From assembly GCF_014252955.1 (NCBI RefSeq), contig NZ_JACMIA010000001.1, positions 1,736,001-1,800,000 on the forward strand: DNA of 64,000 nucleotides, in the 5' to 3' direction. The stretch comes from Stappia sp. 28M-7. Its GTDB lineage: Bacteria > Pseudomonadota > Alphaproteobacteria > Rhizobiales > Stappiaceae. The position numbers and the translations under genes were made by a program. Below the pieces are notes generated by a model. The model made no database searches and was not told the origin of the DNA. It was given only the letters and a program-made list of their open reading frames with translations. Shown here one piece after another: positions 19,198 to 28,339 of this stretch. How positions within the stretch are numbered: the first letter of the stretch is position 1; every line of letters begins with the position of its first letter.

Positions 19198-20703
19198 TCA
19201 TTCCCAATAGACGCCGGTCAGGTCGTTCGCCTGGATCGGCGAGTTGACCCACATGCCCTTGAGGTTGGCGCTCCACACACCGGCCTTGGCCAGCTGGAAC
19301 AGGAACACGTTGACCGCGTCCTCGGCGATGATCCGCTGGGCATCGCCCAGCAGCTTGTAGCGCGCCTGTTCTTCGGTCGTCGTCTCCAACTCGGCCATCA
19401 CCTTGTCGAAGGCCTCGCTGTCATACTGGAAATAGTAGTCCTTGCGGCCGTAGATGTTGATGTCCATCGGCTCGGTATGGGAGATGATGGTGAAGTCGAA
19501 GTCCTTGCCCTTGAAGACTTCAGACAGCCACTGCGCCCATTCCAGCGGCACGATCTCCAGCTCGACGCCGATCTTCTTCAGGTCCGAGGCGATCAGCTCG
19601 CCGCCGCGGCGGGCATAGGTCGGCGGCGGCAGCTTCAAGGTCGCCTTGAACCCGTCCGGATAGCCGGCCTCGGCAAGCAGCGCCTTCGCCTTGTCGAGAT
19701 CGAGCGGATAGGTGCCCGTCAGGTCGACATAGGCCGGGTGATGCGGAGCGAAATGGCTGCCGATCGGCGTGCCGTTGCCGAACATCGCGCCGTCGATCAC
19801 CGCCTGGCGGTCGACCGCATGGGAGATCGCCCGGCGCACCCGCACATCGGAAAGGGGCCCTTTCTTGTTGTTCATGGCGAGGATGGTCTCGCCCTCGGTC
19901 GAGCCGACGGCCACGGTAAAGCGCGGGTCGGCCGCCAGCATCGGCAGGTTCTCGGTCGCCTGGAAGTTCGGGAAGGCGTCGATATCGCCGGCCATCAGCG
20001 CGGCGAGCTCCGCCGCCGGATCGGCGATGATGCGGAAGGTCGCCCGGTCGAGCTGCGCCGGCTCGCCCCAGTATTCGGCGTTCTTGGCCAGCTCGATACG
20101 GTCACCCTGCACCCACTGAACCAGCTTGAACGGCCCCGTGCCGATGGGCTTGGAGGTGTTGGAGGAGGCGGTCTCCTCCGCCACCATCGCGGCATCGCCC
20201 CAGCCCAGATTGAACAGGAACGCGCCGTTCGGCTTCTTCAGCGTGACCTTGAGCGTCAGCGGATCGACGACCTCGACCTCCTCGATGCCCTCGAACAGCG
20301 GCTTCTGCGCATTGGTGCTGAACTCGCCGCGTGCCCGGTTGAGCGAGAACTTGGCGTCGTTGGCGTCGAAGTCGGTGCCGTCGTGATACTTCACGTCCGC
20401 CTGCAGGTGGAACGTGTAGGTCAGCCCGTCTTCGGAAATCTCCCAGCTCTTCGCGAGCCAGGGCTTCACAGCTCCCTCCGCGTCGATGCGCGTCAGACCC
20501 TCGAAGATGTTGGCATAGGTGATCTCGTCGATGGCCGCTGCCGCGCCCGCGGTCGGGTCGAGATGCGGCGGCTCGAGCCGGACGCCGATATTGACGTCGG
20601 TGCGGATCGTCTGCGCGCCCGCCGGGGTGATGGGGGCGGTCGCCGCCAGCATCGCCGTGAGGGCGGTGGCGAGCACGCCGCGCCGGGTGAAACGTCCAGT
20701 CAT
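19198..20703 (-). CDS. peptide ABC transporter substrate-binding protein, DppA/family 5
   Basis: This 501 aa periplasmic binding protein belongs to the dipeptide/oligopeptide (family 5) group. The signal peptide includes a twin-arginine-like FTRRGVLATALTAMLAA. Mature motifs are NIGVRLEPPHLDPTAGAA, ANIFEGLTRID, AKSWEISEDGLTYTFHLQ, DVKYHDGTDFDANDAKFSL and VRVRRAISHAVDRQAVID. ATG 20703 with GGAGG upstream is chosen over a start 84 bases earlier. It likely serves the permeases at 12263-14056, which lie on the same strand but are separated by the rightward TRAP/deaminase block. It follows the M20 peptidase gene by 85 bases. Confidence 0.92.
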   Translation of the reverse strand: MTGRFTRRGVLATALTAMLAATAPITPAGAQTIRTDVNIGVRLEPPHLDPTAGAAAAIDEITYANIFEGLTRIDAEGAVKPWLAKSWEISEDGLTYTFHLQADVKYHDGTDFDANDAKFSLNRARGEFSTNAQKPLFEGIEEVEVVDPLTLKVTLKKPNGAFLFNLGWGDAAMVAEETASSNTSKPIGTGPFKLVQWVQGDRIELAKNAEYWGEPAQLDRATFRIIADPAAELAALMAGDIDAFPNFQATENLPMLAADPRFTVAVGSTEGETILAMNNKKGPLSDVRVRRAISHAVDRQAVIDGAMFGNGTPIGSHFAPHHPAYVDLTGTYPLDLDKAKALLAEAGYPDGFKATLKLPPPTYARRGGELIASDLKKIGVELEIVPLEWAQWLSEVFKGKDFDFTIISHTEPMDINIYGRKDYYFQYDSEAFDKVMAELETTTEEQARYKLLGDAQRIIAEDAVNVFLFQLAKAGVWSANLKGMWVNSPIQANDLTGVYWE

Positions 20704-20788
20704 GCCTGAGGCCTCCCGTTCTTTTGCACGTCCTTCGCCCGTCCGGCCACCGGAGGGGCGGGTTCTCTTCCCGCGTGTGCGGTGCACA

Positions 20789-22060
20789 CTACCGCGCCAT
20801 TCCCAGCAGCGCCATGGTCGCCTGGGCCATCACCTTCGCGCTGTCGACCATGTCGTCGATGCCCACGAACTCGTCCGGCCGGTGGGCCATGTCGAGAATG
20901 CCGGGGCCATAGGCGATGCAGTCGTGCAGGTGGCCGATACGCGCGATGTGCTTCTGGTCGTAGGAGCCGGGCGAGATCACATAGTCGGGGCTCTTGGCCA
21001 GCACCTCGCGGATGCCGTCCGCCACCGCCCGCACCACCGGCGCGTCGCGATCCGTCATGGTCGGGATCACTTCCATCAGGTCGCGGATGCGATAGTCGAA
21101 GTTCTGGCGCGTGCGCGTCAGGTCGTCGAGGATCGACATCACCTCGTCCTTGACCTCGTCCAGGCTCTCCTCGATCAGGTAGCGCCGGTCGATGACCATG
21201 CGGCAACTGTCGGGCACGCAAGGGGAGGGCAATCCGTCGAAGCCTTCGGGCTGGCCGCCATGGACCGAGTTGATGTTCAGCGTCGAGGAGCGCGCCCCTT
21301 CCGGCACCACCGGCATATCGGTGTGCTTGGCTGCCAGCTTGGGGAACAGCTCGGTCTCGAACCGGTCGAGCACCGCCCCCATGTGGCGCACGGCGCAGTC
21401 GCCCAGGAACGGCATCGATCCGTGGGCGATGGAGCCCTTGGTCTCGATCTCCGCCCACCACACGCCGCGATGGCCGAGGCAGATGCGGTCCTTGTTCAGC
21501 GGCTCGGGGATGATCACGTGGTCGACGCGCGGCTTGGAGAACATGCCGAGCCGGGCGAGATAGGCAACCCCGCCGAAGCCGCCGGACTCCTCGTCCACCG
21601 TGCCCGAGATCTCGATGGCGCCGGGAAAGTCCGGCACCGCCTCCAGCAGGGCCTCCACTGCGATGATCGAGGCGGCGAGGCCGCCTTTCATGTCGCAGGC
21701 GCCGCGTCCGTAGACCTTGCCGTCCTTCACCTCGCCGCCGAACGGATCGAAGGTCCATCCCTGGCCGGCCTCGACCACGTCGATATGCGAGTTGAAATGC
21801 ACGCAAGGTCCGGGCCGGCGACCCTCGATGCGGGCGACCACATTGGTCCGCGGATAGCGGGCGCTGTCGCCCGGCGTGTCTTCTGCGCGGATGTAGCGAA
21901 CCTGAAAGCCGCGCCGCGCCAGCCGGTTGCCGATCAGCTCGGCACAAGGGGTATAGGCCTCGCCCGGCGGGTTGATGGTCGGAATACGGATGAGGTCCTG
22001 CGTCAGCGCGACGACGTCGTCCCGCTTGTCCTCGACGCGTCTAAAAAGCGCCTCCAGCAT
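20789..22060 (-). CDS. M20 family peptidase/deacylase (ArgE/DapE-like)
   Basis: This 423 aa zinc-dependent amidohydrolase of the M20 family (acetylornithine deacetylase/succinyl-diaminopimelate desuccinylase group) cleaves N-acyl amino acids or small peptides. Zinc and catalytic motifs: HFNSHIDVVEAG (His and Asp), YGRGACDMKGGLAA (bridging Asp), GTVDEESGGFGG (catalytic Glu-Glu) and the C-terminal GSYDQKHIARIG (His). The dimerisation domain contains AHGSMPF and NINSVHGGQPEGFDGLPSPCVPD in part. ATG 22060 with GGGAGA upstream is preferred over ATG 22114. It is probably the first gene of the binding-protein operon, so the imported peptide or acyl amino acid may be its substrate. Confidence 0.9.
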   Translation of the reverse strand: MLEALFRRVEDKRDDVVALTQDLIRIPTINPPGEAYTPCAELIGNRLARRGFQVRYIRAEDTPGDSARYPRTNVVARIEGRRPGPCVHFNSHIDVVEAGQGWTFDPFGGEVKDGKVYGRGACDMKGGLAASIIAVEALLEAVPDFPGAIEISGTVDEESGGFGGVAYLARLGMFSKPRVDHVIIPEPLNKDRICLGHRGVWWAEIETKGSIAHGSMPFLGDCAVRHMGAVLDRFETELFPKLAAKHTDMPVVPEGARSSTLNINSVHGGQPEGFDGLPSPCVPDSCRMVIDRRYLIEESLDEVKDEVMSILDDLTRTRQNFDYRIRDLMEVIPTMTDRDAPVVRAVADGIREVLAKSPDYVISPGSYDQKHIARIGHLHDCIAYGPGILDMAHRPDEFVGIDDMVDSAKVMAQATMALLGMAR

Positions 22061-22200
22061 GTGGTCTCCCGTGATAGGACTTGAACTGCGCAACCGGTGG
22101 TGTCGGGACGGCATCGTGCCTCAGGCCGGAACCGGTTTCCAGCGCATCCGCAAGGCAGGCCTTGCGGGATTTTCGGGCACGACGCCCGTCGGGAGCGGCA

Positions 22201-23178
22201 ATGGCGAAAGACGCTGCGTCACGCGGTGGAGGGCGGCCGGAAAAATCGATCCTGCCTCCGCTCTTGCGCGGGGTGGCGGGACCGGGCGCGTCCGCGCTCG
22301 CCGCGTTGAACCGTCGCCGGATTTTCGCCAGGACCCTGATTCTGCTGGCGATCGGCAGCGGCGTGGCCGCCGGGTCGCTGCTGTTCCTGCGTCCGCCAGT
22401 CGAACCGCCGGCCCCTGTGGAGGTCGCGCCGCCCGACCCCTTCGCCGGTTTGCCGCCGCGCCTGCGGGCACGGCTTCTCGACGAGGCGCCAGATACCGCG
22501 CTCGAGCGCCCCGCCGCCTTCAAGCGGGTCTTCGGCGGTGATCCGCGCGACCTGTGCAAGGCGATCTCCGAGCTCGGCGTGCCCATGTCGGAATGGCGGC
22601 TCGATCCCTTCGTTGCCGGCTTCTGGTACTGCGTCAGCGATCTCGCGGTGATTGGCCGCGCGACGCCGGGAGGGGCGCGCTCGTCCTTGTTCGTCAACCT
22701 GCGCGGCCAGTCGGAACAGACGCTCAACACGGTGCGGATCAAGCTGAACGGCGACAACCCGCAGACGGCGCCGGCGGCCCGCGCCGCGCTCCTGCGCGTG
22801 CTGGATGCGGTCGGCGAGCGCTACGGCTGGCCCTGGCCGGCAGAGTTCCGGGCGGCCATCGAGCAGGGCGGAGAGGTGGAGCTGGAGCAGTTCGGCATGC
22901 GCCTGCGCGTGCTGCCGGAAGACGCGCAGCTGACGGGCGACGAGGCGTCTGTCGTCCGTCTCAACGTCATCCTCGATTTTCCCGTCGTCGACCTTGTGGC
23001 TCCGGCGGAGCTGTTCGCGCCCTTTGCCTGGGAGGAGGAGGCGAGCGGGCGCCGCCGCAACCGCCCGGTCGGCGGAGCGACGCTGCGCACGCCGCCCTCC
23101 GGCGACATCATCTTCAGCGCGACGGAGGAGGAGACGGAGGGCGAACGCCCGCCGCTCAGCGGCCGGGAAGCGGAATGA
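22201..23178 (+). CDS. single-pass membrane protein of unknown function (possibly DUF6030)
   Basis: This 325 aa protein has a basic cytoplasmic N-terminus, one membrane helix (TLILLAIGSGVAAGSLLFL, about residues 42-60) and a Pro-rich linker. A conserved-looking periplasmic domain follows: RDLCKAISELGVPMSEWR, FWYCVSDLAVIG, SLFVNLRGQSEQTLNTVRIK and a C-terminal part ending in a low-complexity acidic tail (ATEEETEGE). Two cysteines may form a disulfide. I believe this matches the Hyphomicrobiales family DUF6030 but cannot confirm it. ATG 22201 follows GGGAGCGG. It is divergent from the M20 gene and its 3' end overlaps the pirin gene by 23 bases. The function is unknown. Confidence 0.75.
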   Translation: MAKDAASRGGGRPEKSILPPLLRGVAGPGASALAALNRRRIFARTLILLAIGSGVAAGSLLFLRPPVEPPAPVEVAPPDPFAGLPPRLRARLLDEAPDTALERPAAFKRVFGGDPRDLCKAISELGVPMSEWRLDPFVAGFWYCVSDLAVIGRATPGGARSSLFVNLRGQSEQTLNTVRIKLNGDNPQTAPAARAALLRVLDAVGERYGWPWPAEFRAAIEQGGEVELEQFGMRLRVLPEDAQLTGDEASVVRLNVILDFPVVDLVAPAELFAPFAWEEEASGRRRNRPVGGATLRTPPSGDIIFSATEEETEGERPPLSGREAE

Positions 23179-24082
23179 ACTCTTCCGCGTCGCCAGGAAC
23201 GGTGTCGAAGCGCATCTGCTTCCAGTCTTCCTTGGCCTGGTCGATCCGCTCCTTCGAGGAAGAGACGAAGTTCCACCAGATGTAGCGCGGCCCGTCCATC
23301 GGCTCGCCGCCCAGCAGCAGGAAGCGCGCCGGCAGGCTGCCGGTCGCCCGCACCGTGATGTTGTCGCCGGGCTTGAACACCAGAAGTTGGCCTTCCTCGA
23401 AGCTCTCGCCGGCGATCTCGATGGTGCCGCCGACCGTATAGATCGCGCGCTCCTCGTGGGTGGCGTCGACCGGCATGGTTCGGCCCGGCTCCAGCGTCAC
23501 GTCCGCATAGATCGTCTCCGAAGCGGTCTTGACCGGCGAGCGGGCGCCGAACATGTCGCCCGCGATCACCCGGACATTGACGCCGTGGTCCTCCAGAACG
23601 GGCAAGCCGTCGCGGCCGACATGCTCGAAGGCCGGCGCGCTTTCCTCCGCATGCTTGGGCAGCGCCACCCAGCTCTGGATGCCGAAGAGCTTGCGCCGGT
23701 GGCCCTTCACTTGCGGGTCCTCGCGCTCGGAATGGACGATGCCGCTGCCGGCGGTCATCCAGTTCAGCTCGCCCGGACGGATAGCCAGGTCCGACCCTAG
23801 GCTGTCGCGGTGGTGGATCTCGCCCTCGAACAGGTAGGTCACGGTCGCAAGGCCGATATGCGGGTGCGGCCGCACGTCGATGCCGCCGGTCTCGAGGAAT
23901 TCGGCCGGTCCCATCTGGTCGAAGAAGATGAAGGGGCCGACCATCTGCCGCTTCGGCGAGGGCAGGGCACGTCGCACCTCGAAGCCGCCGAGGTCGCGGG
24001 CACGCGGCACGATCACCGTGTCGATCAGGTCGCAGGCGCCGGCATCGCCGGGCGTGGGGTCGAGGTCGGGCATCCAGGTCAT
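23156..24082 (-). CDS. pirin family protein
   Basis: This 308 aa bicupin is related to pirin. The N-terminal cupin carries the metal site in RPHPHIGLATVTYLFEGE, with H-x-H and a later Glu/His in GSGIVHSERE. The pirin signature VGPFIFFDQMGPAEF and the C-terminal cupin motif ITVRATGSLPARFLLLGGEPM, which carries the conserved GEP, are present. Bacterial pirins act as redox-sensitive regulators or quercetinases; the role here is unknown. It is convergent with the membrane protein gene at 22201-23178, overlapping it by 23 bases, and stands alone otherwise. Confidence 0.93.
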   Translation of the reverse strand: MTWMPDLDPTPGDAGACDLIDTVIVPRARDLGGFEVRRALPSPKRQMVGPFIFFDQMGPAEFLETGGIDVRPHPHIGLATVTYLFEGEIHHRDSLGSDLAIRPGELNWMTAGSGIVHSEREDPQVKGHRRKLFGIQSWVALPKHAEESAPAFEHVGRDGLPVLEDHGVNVRVIAGDMFGARSPVKTASETIYADVTLEPGRTMPVDATHEERAIYTVGGTIEIAGESFEEGQLLVFKPGDNITVRATGSLPARFLLLGGEPMDGPRYIWWNFVSSSKERIDQAKEDWKQMRFDTVPGDAEEFIPLPGR

Positions 24083-24315
24083 CGGCAGGTCTCCCTCTGG
24101 CGGCCTTGTCCGCGTCGGACAAGCGGCTGGTCATGAGACGGGCCGCTGGGTTCGGCGACCGTCCCTTAGGGTCTCGCCATTCCACGCGGAAGGCAAGGCA
24201 ATGACAGGGAGATAACCCTTGCAGGATCTCGCGCTAGATGCGGCCGGCGCGACACAGCGTTCCCGTTTGCGGAACCAGCCGCCACCATCCCACCGGCCGG
24301 TTTGCCGAGAGTCCG

Positions 24316-25389
24316 TTAGGCAGGTTCTGGCGTCAGGTACCTTCCAACCGTTTCCAGAATTTTGTCTTTGTGAGCGAATATTTCTTCAAGGGTCTCTATC
24401 GGGACGCGCGTTTCTGTCTTCGTTTCATCAAATAGTCCAATGTAAAATTTCTTCCCATTGAAGTGAAGGCGAACAATGGGCTTGCGGTTATTGTTCTCGA
24501 AGAGGACGCCGCAATAAGATTTCTGGTCTCGCATGTGGATGTTGGAAGCAGGGGTCACTTCAGAGCAAATCGCCCTTATCATGTAGAATGCGTCAAGCTC
24601 TTCCTGAGTGGTAACGATGTCGCTCGCTTCCTCTTCTTCGGGAAGGCTATCAGCATCGGTGGCTCCGTCGCGCTCGTTGCCTTCCAGAACGGCATTGAAT
24701 TTCTGCCGCGCTTTTTGTCTGAAAAGGTCGTCGAACGCACGCTTGATTATCGGTCGCAGTGACTCGACGACTTGTTTGGTGATGTTGCCTTCATAGAAGC
24801 TGCGGGCGACGGACTTTACAAACTCATCGTCCGGCGCGTTCCACTGGCTGTTGATGTAGGCGGTTGCCAAGCGTGTGTACTTCAACGAAGACGCCGCGGA
24901 GCGGATCTTTTCTATGTCGAACCGATCAACATGGAATTTCTCGATCTCCTTCAAGTCATTTTCGTCGTAAGCATCCAAATCAAACTTGAAAAACGGTGCG
25001 CTATCCATCTTGTTCTTGTCTTCGATGTCAGTGAAGAACCAGAACTGGATGCCATTGGTCAGGATGGCGATCCGAGCCTCGGTGACCGTAAAGTATCGGA
25101 ATAGCTGATTGTACTGAGCGTCAGAAAGATTGGTGCTGATCGATTTCGCTTCGATTAGGTATTCAATTCTATCGCCAATCCGAACTGCGTAGTCGACTTT
25201 TTCTCCTTTCTTCGTTCCAACATCGGATACGAATTCGGGAATGACTTGCGATGGATTGAAGACGTCGAACCCCAAAGCTCGGAGAAAGGGCATCACCACA
25301 GCGTTTTTTGTGGCTTCTTCTGTTTGTGCCATCTTGCGCGCTGACTGTGAGCGGACGGACAGCTCGGAAACAGAATCCTTGAAACTCAT
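24316..25389 (-). CDS. HsdR N-terminal-like PD-(D/E)XK nuclease domain protein
   Basis: This 357 aa protein begins with the N-terminal nuclease region of type I restriction enzymes. After SARKMAQTEEATKNAVVMPFLRALGFD comes a PD-(D/E)XK-like core: KVDYAVRIGDRIEYLIEAKS gives the Asp and the Glu-x-Lys. It lacks helicase motor motifs, so it is not a full HsdR. The C-terminal third (ETRVPIETLEEIFAHKDKILETV) looks like a separate small domain. ATG 25389 follows a strong GGGGGG-type ribosome site; the frame extends 69 bases further up. It is AT-rich (25 of 60 G+C at 24961-25020), suggesting transfer. Neighbours give no partner, so it may be a stand-alone defence nuclease or a relic. Confidence 0.75.
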   Translation of the reverse strand: MSFKDSVSELSVRSQSARKMAQTEEATKNAVVMPFLRALGFDVFNPSQVIPEFVSDVGTKKGEKVDYAVRIGDRIEYLIEAKSISTNLSDAQYNQLFRYFTVTEARIAILTNGIQFWFFTDIEDKNKMDSAPFFKFDLDAYDENDLKEIEKFHVDRFDIEKIRSAASSLKYTRLATAYINSQWNAPDDEFVKSVARSFYEGNITKQVVESLRPIIKRAFDDLFRQKARQKFNAVLEGNERDGATDADSLPEEEEASDIVTTQEELDAFYMIRAICSEVTPASNIHMRDQKSYCGVLFENNNRKPIVRLHFNGKKFYIGLFDETKTETRVPIETLEEIFAHKDKILETVGRYLTPEPA

Positions 25390-25542
25390 TTTAACCCCCC
25401 AATAAAAACAACTGAAAACATATGCAATTATCAAAGTTCGAAATTGGAAATTCAACAATATTTTTCTAAGCTTCGGGTCCCGTCACCGCGCTGCAATGCT
25501 CCACTGCTAACCAGCCGAAAACTTGGTCTTGAAGGTCTGGCG

Positions 25543-27099
25543 ATGTCTCTCAACGTGCTTCTCATCACTGCCGACCAGTGGCGCGGCGACTGTCTCGGGA
25601 TCGCCGGCCACCCGGTCGTGCGCACACCCAATATCGACGCCCTGGCACGGGAAGCGGTGTATTTCTCCCGCCACTACTGCCAGGCCGCGCCCTGCGCGCC
25701 GGCACGTGCCTGCCTCTATACCGGTCTCTACCAGATGACCAACCGGGTGGTGCGCAACGGCACGCCGCTCGATGCGCGGCACGACACCATCGCGCTTGCC
25801 GCCCGCCGGGCCGGCTACGACCCGACGCTGTTCGGCTATACGGACCAGTCCGTCGACCCGCGCACGGTCACTGGCGACGATCCCTGGCTGCGCACCTATG
25901 AGGGCATTTTGCCGGGCATGAGCGTGCGTGTGCGCGTGCCGGAGGATCACGGCCCCTGGCTCTCCTGGCTGGCATCGCGCGGGCACGAGTTGCCCGATCC
26001 GCCGCAGGACATGTGGCTGCCTGTGGACGGTCCCGCCGATCCGCCCTCGGGCCGTCCGGCGCGCTATTCGGCCGAGGAGACCGAGACCGCGTTCCTGGTC
26101 GACGAGTTCCTGCGCTGGCTCGGCGAGGTGGAAAGCGCTCCGCCCGCCCGCGCCAAGGCCGGCGGGCGCCCCTGGTTCGCGCATCTGAGCTTCATTCGGC
26201 CGCACCCGCCCTTCATCGTGCCGGAGCCCTATGCCTCCATGTACGATCCGGCCGATGGGCCGGGCTTCCTCGGCGCGGCAACGCCCGACGAGGCGGCGCG
26301 CCTGCATCCCTTCCTCGGTTATGCGGTCGAGCAGCAGGACAAGTCGCATTTCGTCTGGGGCGCGACGGGCAAGGTGCGCGACTGGGACGAGAGCGTACGC
26401 CGGCAGATGCGCGCCACCTATTGGGGAATGGTCTCCGAGGTCGATGCGCAGATCGGCCGGATCGTCGCCGAGCTGAAGGCGCGCGGGGAATGGGACAACA
26501 CGCTGGTCGTGCTCACCGCCGACCACGGCGAGATGATGGGAGACCACCAGCTCTTCTCCAAGCTCGGCTTCTACGATCAGGCCTATCACATCCCGCTGAT
26601 CGTCCGCGATCCGCGCAAGGGCAAGGGCCATGGCCGGACGGTCGAGGCCTTCACCGAGTCTGTCGACATCATGCCGACGGTGCTGGAAGCGATCGGGGCG
26701 ACCTGTCCGCCATGGCTCGACGGAGCGCCTCTGACCGCCTTCCTGGAAGGGGGCGTTCCGGCCGAATGGCGCGATGCGGCGCACTGGGAGTACGACTTCC
26801 GCGAGGTCGCGACCGGCGAGGCGCAGACCGCGCTCGGTCTGTCGCTCGATGCCTGCTCCATGAGCGTGATCCGCGATGCGGACGTGAAATACGTCCACTT
26901 CGCCGGCCTGCCGCCGCTGCTCTTCGACCTTGCCGCCGATCCTCACGAGACGCGCAATGTCGCGGATGACCCGGCTTATGCCTCGCTGCGGCTGCACTAT
27001 GCGGAAAAGATGCTGTCCTGGCGCGCGCGCCATCTCGACCGACGGTTGACCGGCATCGAACTCACCGAGGACGGACCGGTCGACGCCAGAGGCGCCTGA
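25543..27099 (+). CDS. sulfatase-fold phosphonate monoester hydrolase/phosphodiesterase
   Basis: This 518 aa cytoplasmic alkaline-phosphatase superfamily enzyme closely follows, from memory, the Rhizobium phosphonate monoester hydrolase. It starts with LNVLLITADQWRGD (metal Asp11) and has the formylglycine motif CAPAR at residues 51-55, where Cys51 would be converted to formylglycine. It also has SFIRPHPPFI, VVLTADHGEMMGD for the metal Asp/His, FTESVDIMPTVLEAI and the C-terminal ADDPAYASLRLHYAEKMLSWR. It hydrolyses phosphonate monoesters, phosphodiesters or sulfate esters. The start at 25543 has GAAGG upstream; the open frame before it is AT-rich leader. A gene for the formylglycine-generating enzyme is not in this window. 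Confidence 0.88.
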   Translation: MSLNVLLITADQWRGDCLGIAGHPVVRTPNIDALAREAVYFSRHYCQAAPCAPARACLYTGLYQMTNRVVRNGTPLDARHDTIALAARRAGYDPTLFGYTDQSVDPRTVTGDDPWLRTYEGILPGMSVRVRVPEDHGPWLSWLASRGHELPDPPQDMWLPVDGPADPPSGRPARYSAEETETAFLVDEFLRWLGEVESAPPARAKAGGRPWFAHLSFIRPHPPFIVPEPYASMYDPADGPGFLGAATPDEAARLHPFLGYAVEQQDKSHFVWGATGKVRDWDESVRRQMRATYWGMVSEVDAQIGRIVAELKARGEWDNTLVVLTADHGEMMGDHQLFSKLGFYDQAYHIPLIVRDPRKGKGHGRTVEAFTESVDIMPTVLEAIGATCPPWLDGAPLTAFLEGGVPAEWRDAAHWEYDFREVATGEAQTALGLSLDACSMSVIRDADVKYVHFAGLPPLLFDLAADPHETRNVADDPAYASLRLHYAEKMLSWRARHLDRRLTGIELTEDGPVDARGA

Positions 27100-27110
27100 C
27101 CGGCAGGGCT

Positions 27111-28160
27111 TCAGGCGGACGCGGGAACGCGCTCGGTTTCGGCCGGGTGCTCCTGCGCTGCCGCCTCGGCGGCCATCTCGCCGGCGGGAGCGGGATTGGG
27201 GCGGCACATGCCGGCCAGCGTCTGGCAGATCGGCCAGCGGTCGGTGTCGCTGAGCGTCGTGACCTCACGCACCACGTCGGCCACGGTCTCGCGCAGCCAG
27301 CGATGGGCTGGCTCGGCATCGTCGCGCCCGTGCCAGATCAGCGACACGGTGAAGTCGTCCAGCTCCACCGGCGGTTCGAAGATTTCCAGGTCCAGCATTT
27401 CCGCCTTGGCCAGCGCGATACGCGCCGGCAGGCAGGAGACCAGGTCGGCCTTGGCGACCGCATAGGGCGCCATGATGAACTGCGGCAGCGTCAGGAACAC
27501 CCGGCGCGACAGACCGCGATTGGCAAGCTCCCGGTCCAGCGAGCCGCCGGTGGCGTGGCGCGGCGTCACCACCACGTGCTCGGCCGCCACGAACTGTTCC
27601 AGTGTCGGCCCCTGCGGGCCGAACCGCCCGCGCCGGGCGATTCCCACCAGCCGGTCCGAATAGAGCGGCATCGCCCGGTGGCGTGCCTCCAGCTCGCCGG
27701 CAACGCCGATGGCCATGTCGATCTCGCCGTCGTCCAGCATCGGTGTCATGCCGGCGGCGCGGGAGTTCTTGATGTGCAGGTCGAGCTTGGGCGCTGCATT
27801 GCGGAACCGCAGGATCAGAGCCTCCAGCAGCACCGCCATCGAATTGTCGGTCATCGCGATGCGCACCGACCGGTCGAGGTTGCACGGGTCGAAGGTGAGC
27901 GCCGGCGCGATGGCCTCTTCGATCCGCCGCAGCGCCTCCGACACCGGCATGGCCAGCGACTGTGCCCGCGCGGTCGGCTCCATGCCCCGCCCCGAGCGCA
28001 CGAACAGCTCGTCGTCGAGGAGCGCCCGCAGCCGCGACAGCGCGTTCGACATCGCCGGCTGCGACAGGCCGATGCGCCGCGCGGCGCGCGTCACGTTGCG
28101 CTCGCTCATGAGCGCGTCGAACGCCACCAGCAGGTTGAGGTCGACCGAGGATATATTCAT
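27111..28160 (-). CDS. LysR family transcriptional regulator
   Basis: This 349 aa LysR-type regulator has an N-terminal winged helix (VDLNLLVAFDALMSERNVTRAARRIG, then QPAMSNALSRLRALLDDELFVR) and a periplasmic-binding-fold effector domain. The N-terminus is like the NodD/NahR branch. The C-terminus has an unusual Ala/Pro/Glu tail of about 30 residues after the effector domain. It is divergent from the iorAB-like genes, which it probably regulates, through the 179-base region that holds an inverted repeat with LysR-site character. The effector is unknown, possibly an aromatic or N-heterocycle. Confidence 0.9.
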   Translation of the reverse strand: MNISSVDLNLLVAFDALMSERNVTRAARRIGLSQPAMSNALSRLRALLDDELFVRSGRGMEPTARAQSLAMPVSEALRRIEEAIAPALTFDPCNLDRSVRIAMTDNSMAVLLEALILRFRNAAPKLDLHIKNSRAAGMTPMLDDGEIDMAIGVAGELEARHRAMPLYSDRLVGIARRGRFGPQGPTLEQFVAAEHVVVTPRHATGGSLDRELANRGLSRRVFLTLPQFIMAPYAVAKADLVSCLPARIALAKAEMLDLEIFEPPVELDDFTVSLIWHGRDDAEPAHRWLRETVADVVREVTTLSDTDRWPICQTLAGMCRPNPAPAGEMAAEAAAQEHPAETERVPASA

Positions 28161-28180
28161 CTCGTCAATGTTCCCGGATA

Positions 28181-28196
28181 TCCAAAATCAATTGGA
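28181..28196. promoter_or_regulatory. candidate LysR operator
   Basis: An inverted repeat TCCAA-N6-TTGGA lies in the region shared by the divergent LysR gene and the iorA-like gene. LysR regulators usually bind interrupted dyads in such regions. This is inference from position and symmetry only. Confidence 0.35.
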
Positions 28197-28339
28197 CGAT
28201 GGATGGATCGTGACCCACTTAAGGTCGCGTAGCAATCGCGCAAGTCCCGTCTCCCGGCTTTTTGCGTTTCTTCGGGCGGAAGAAAGCAGGGAGAGGGGAC
28301 TGGCGCGATCCAGCCAATCCCGTTCATCAGGAGGGACGG

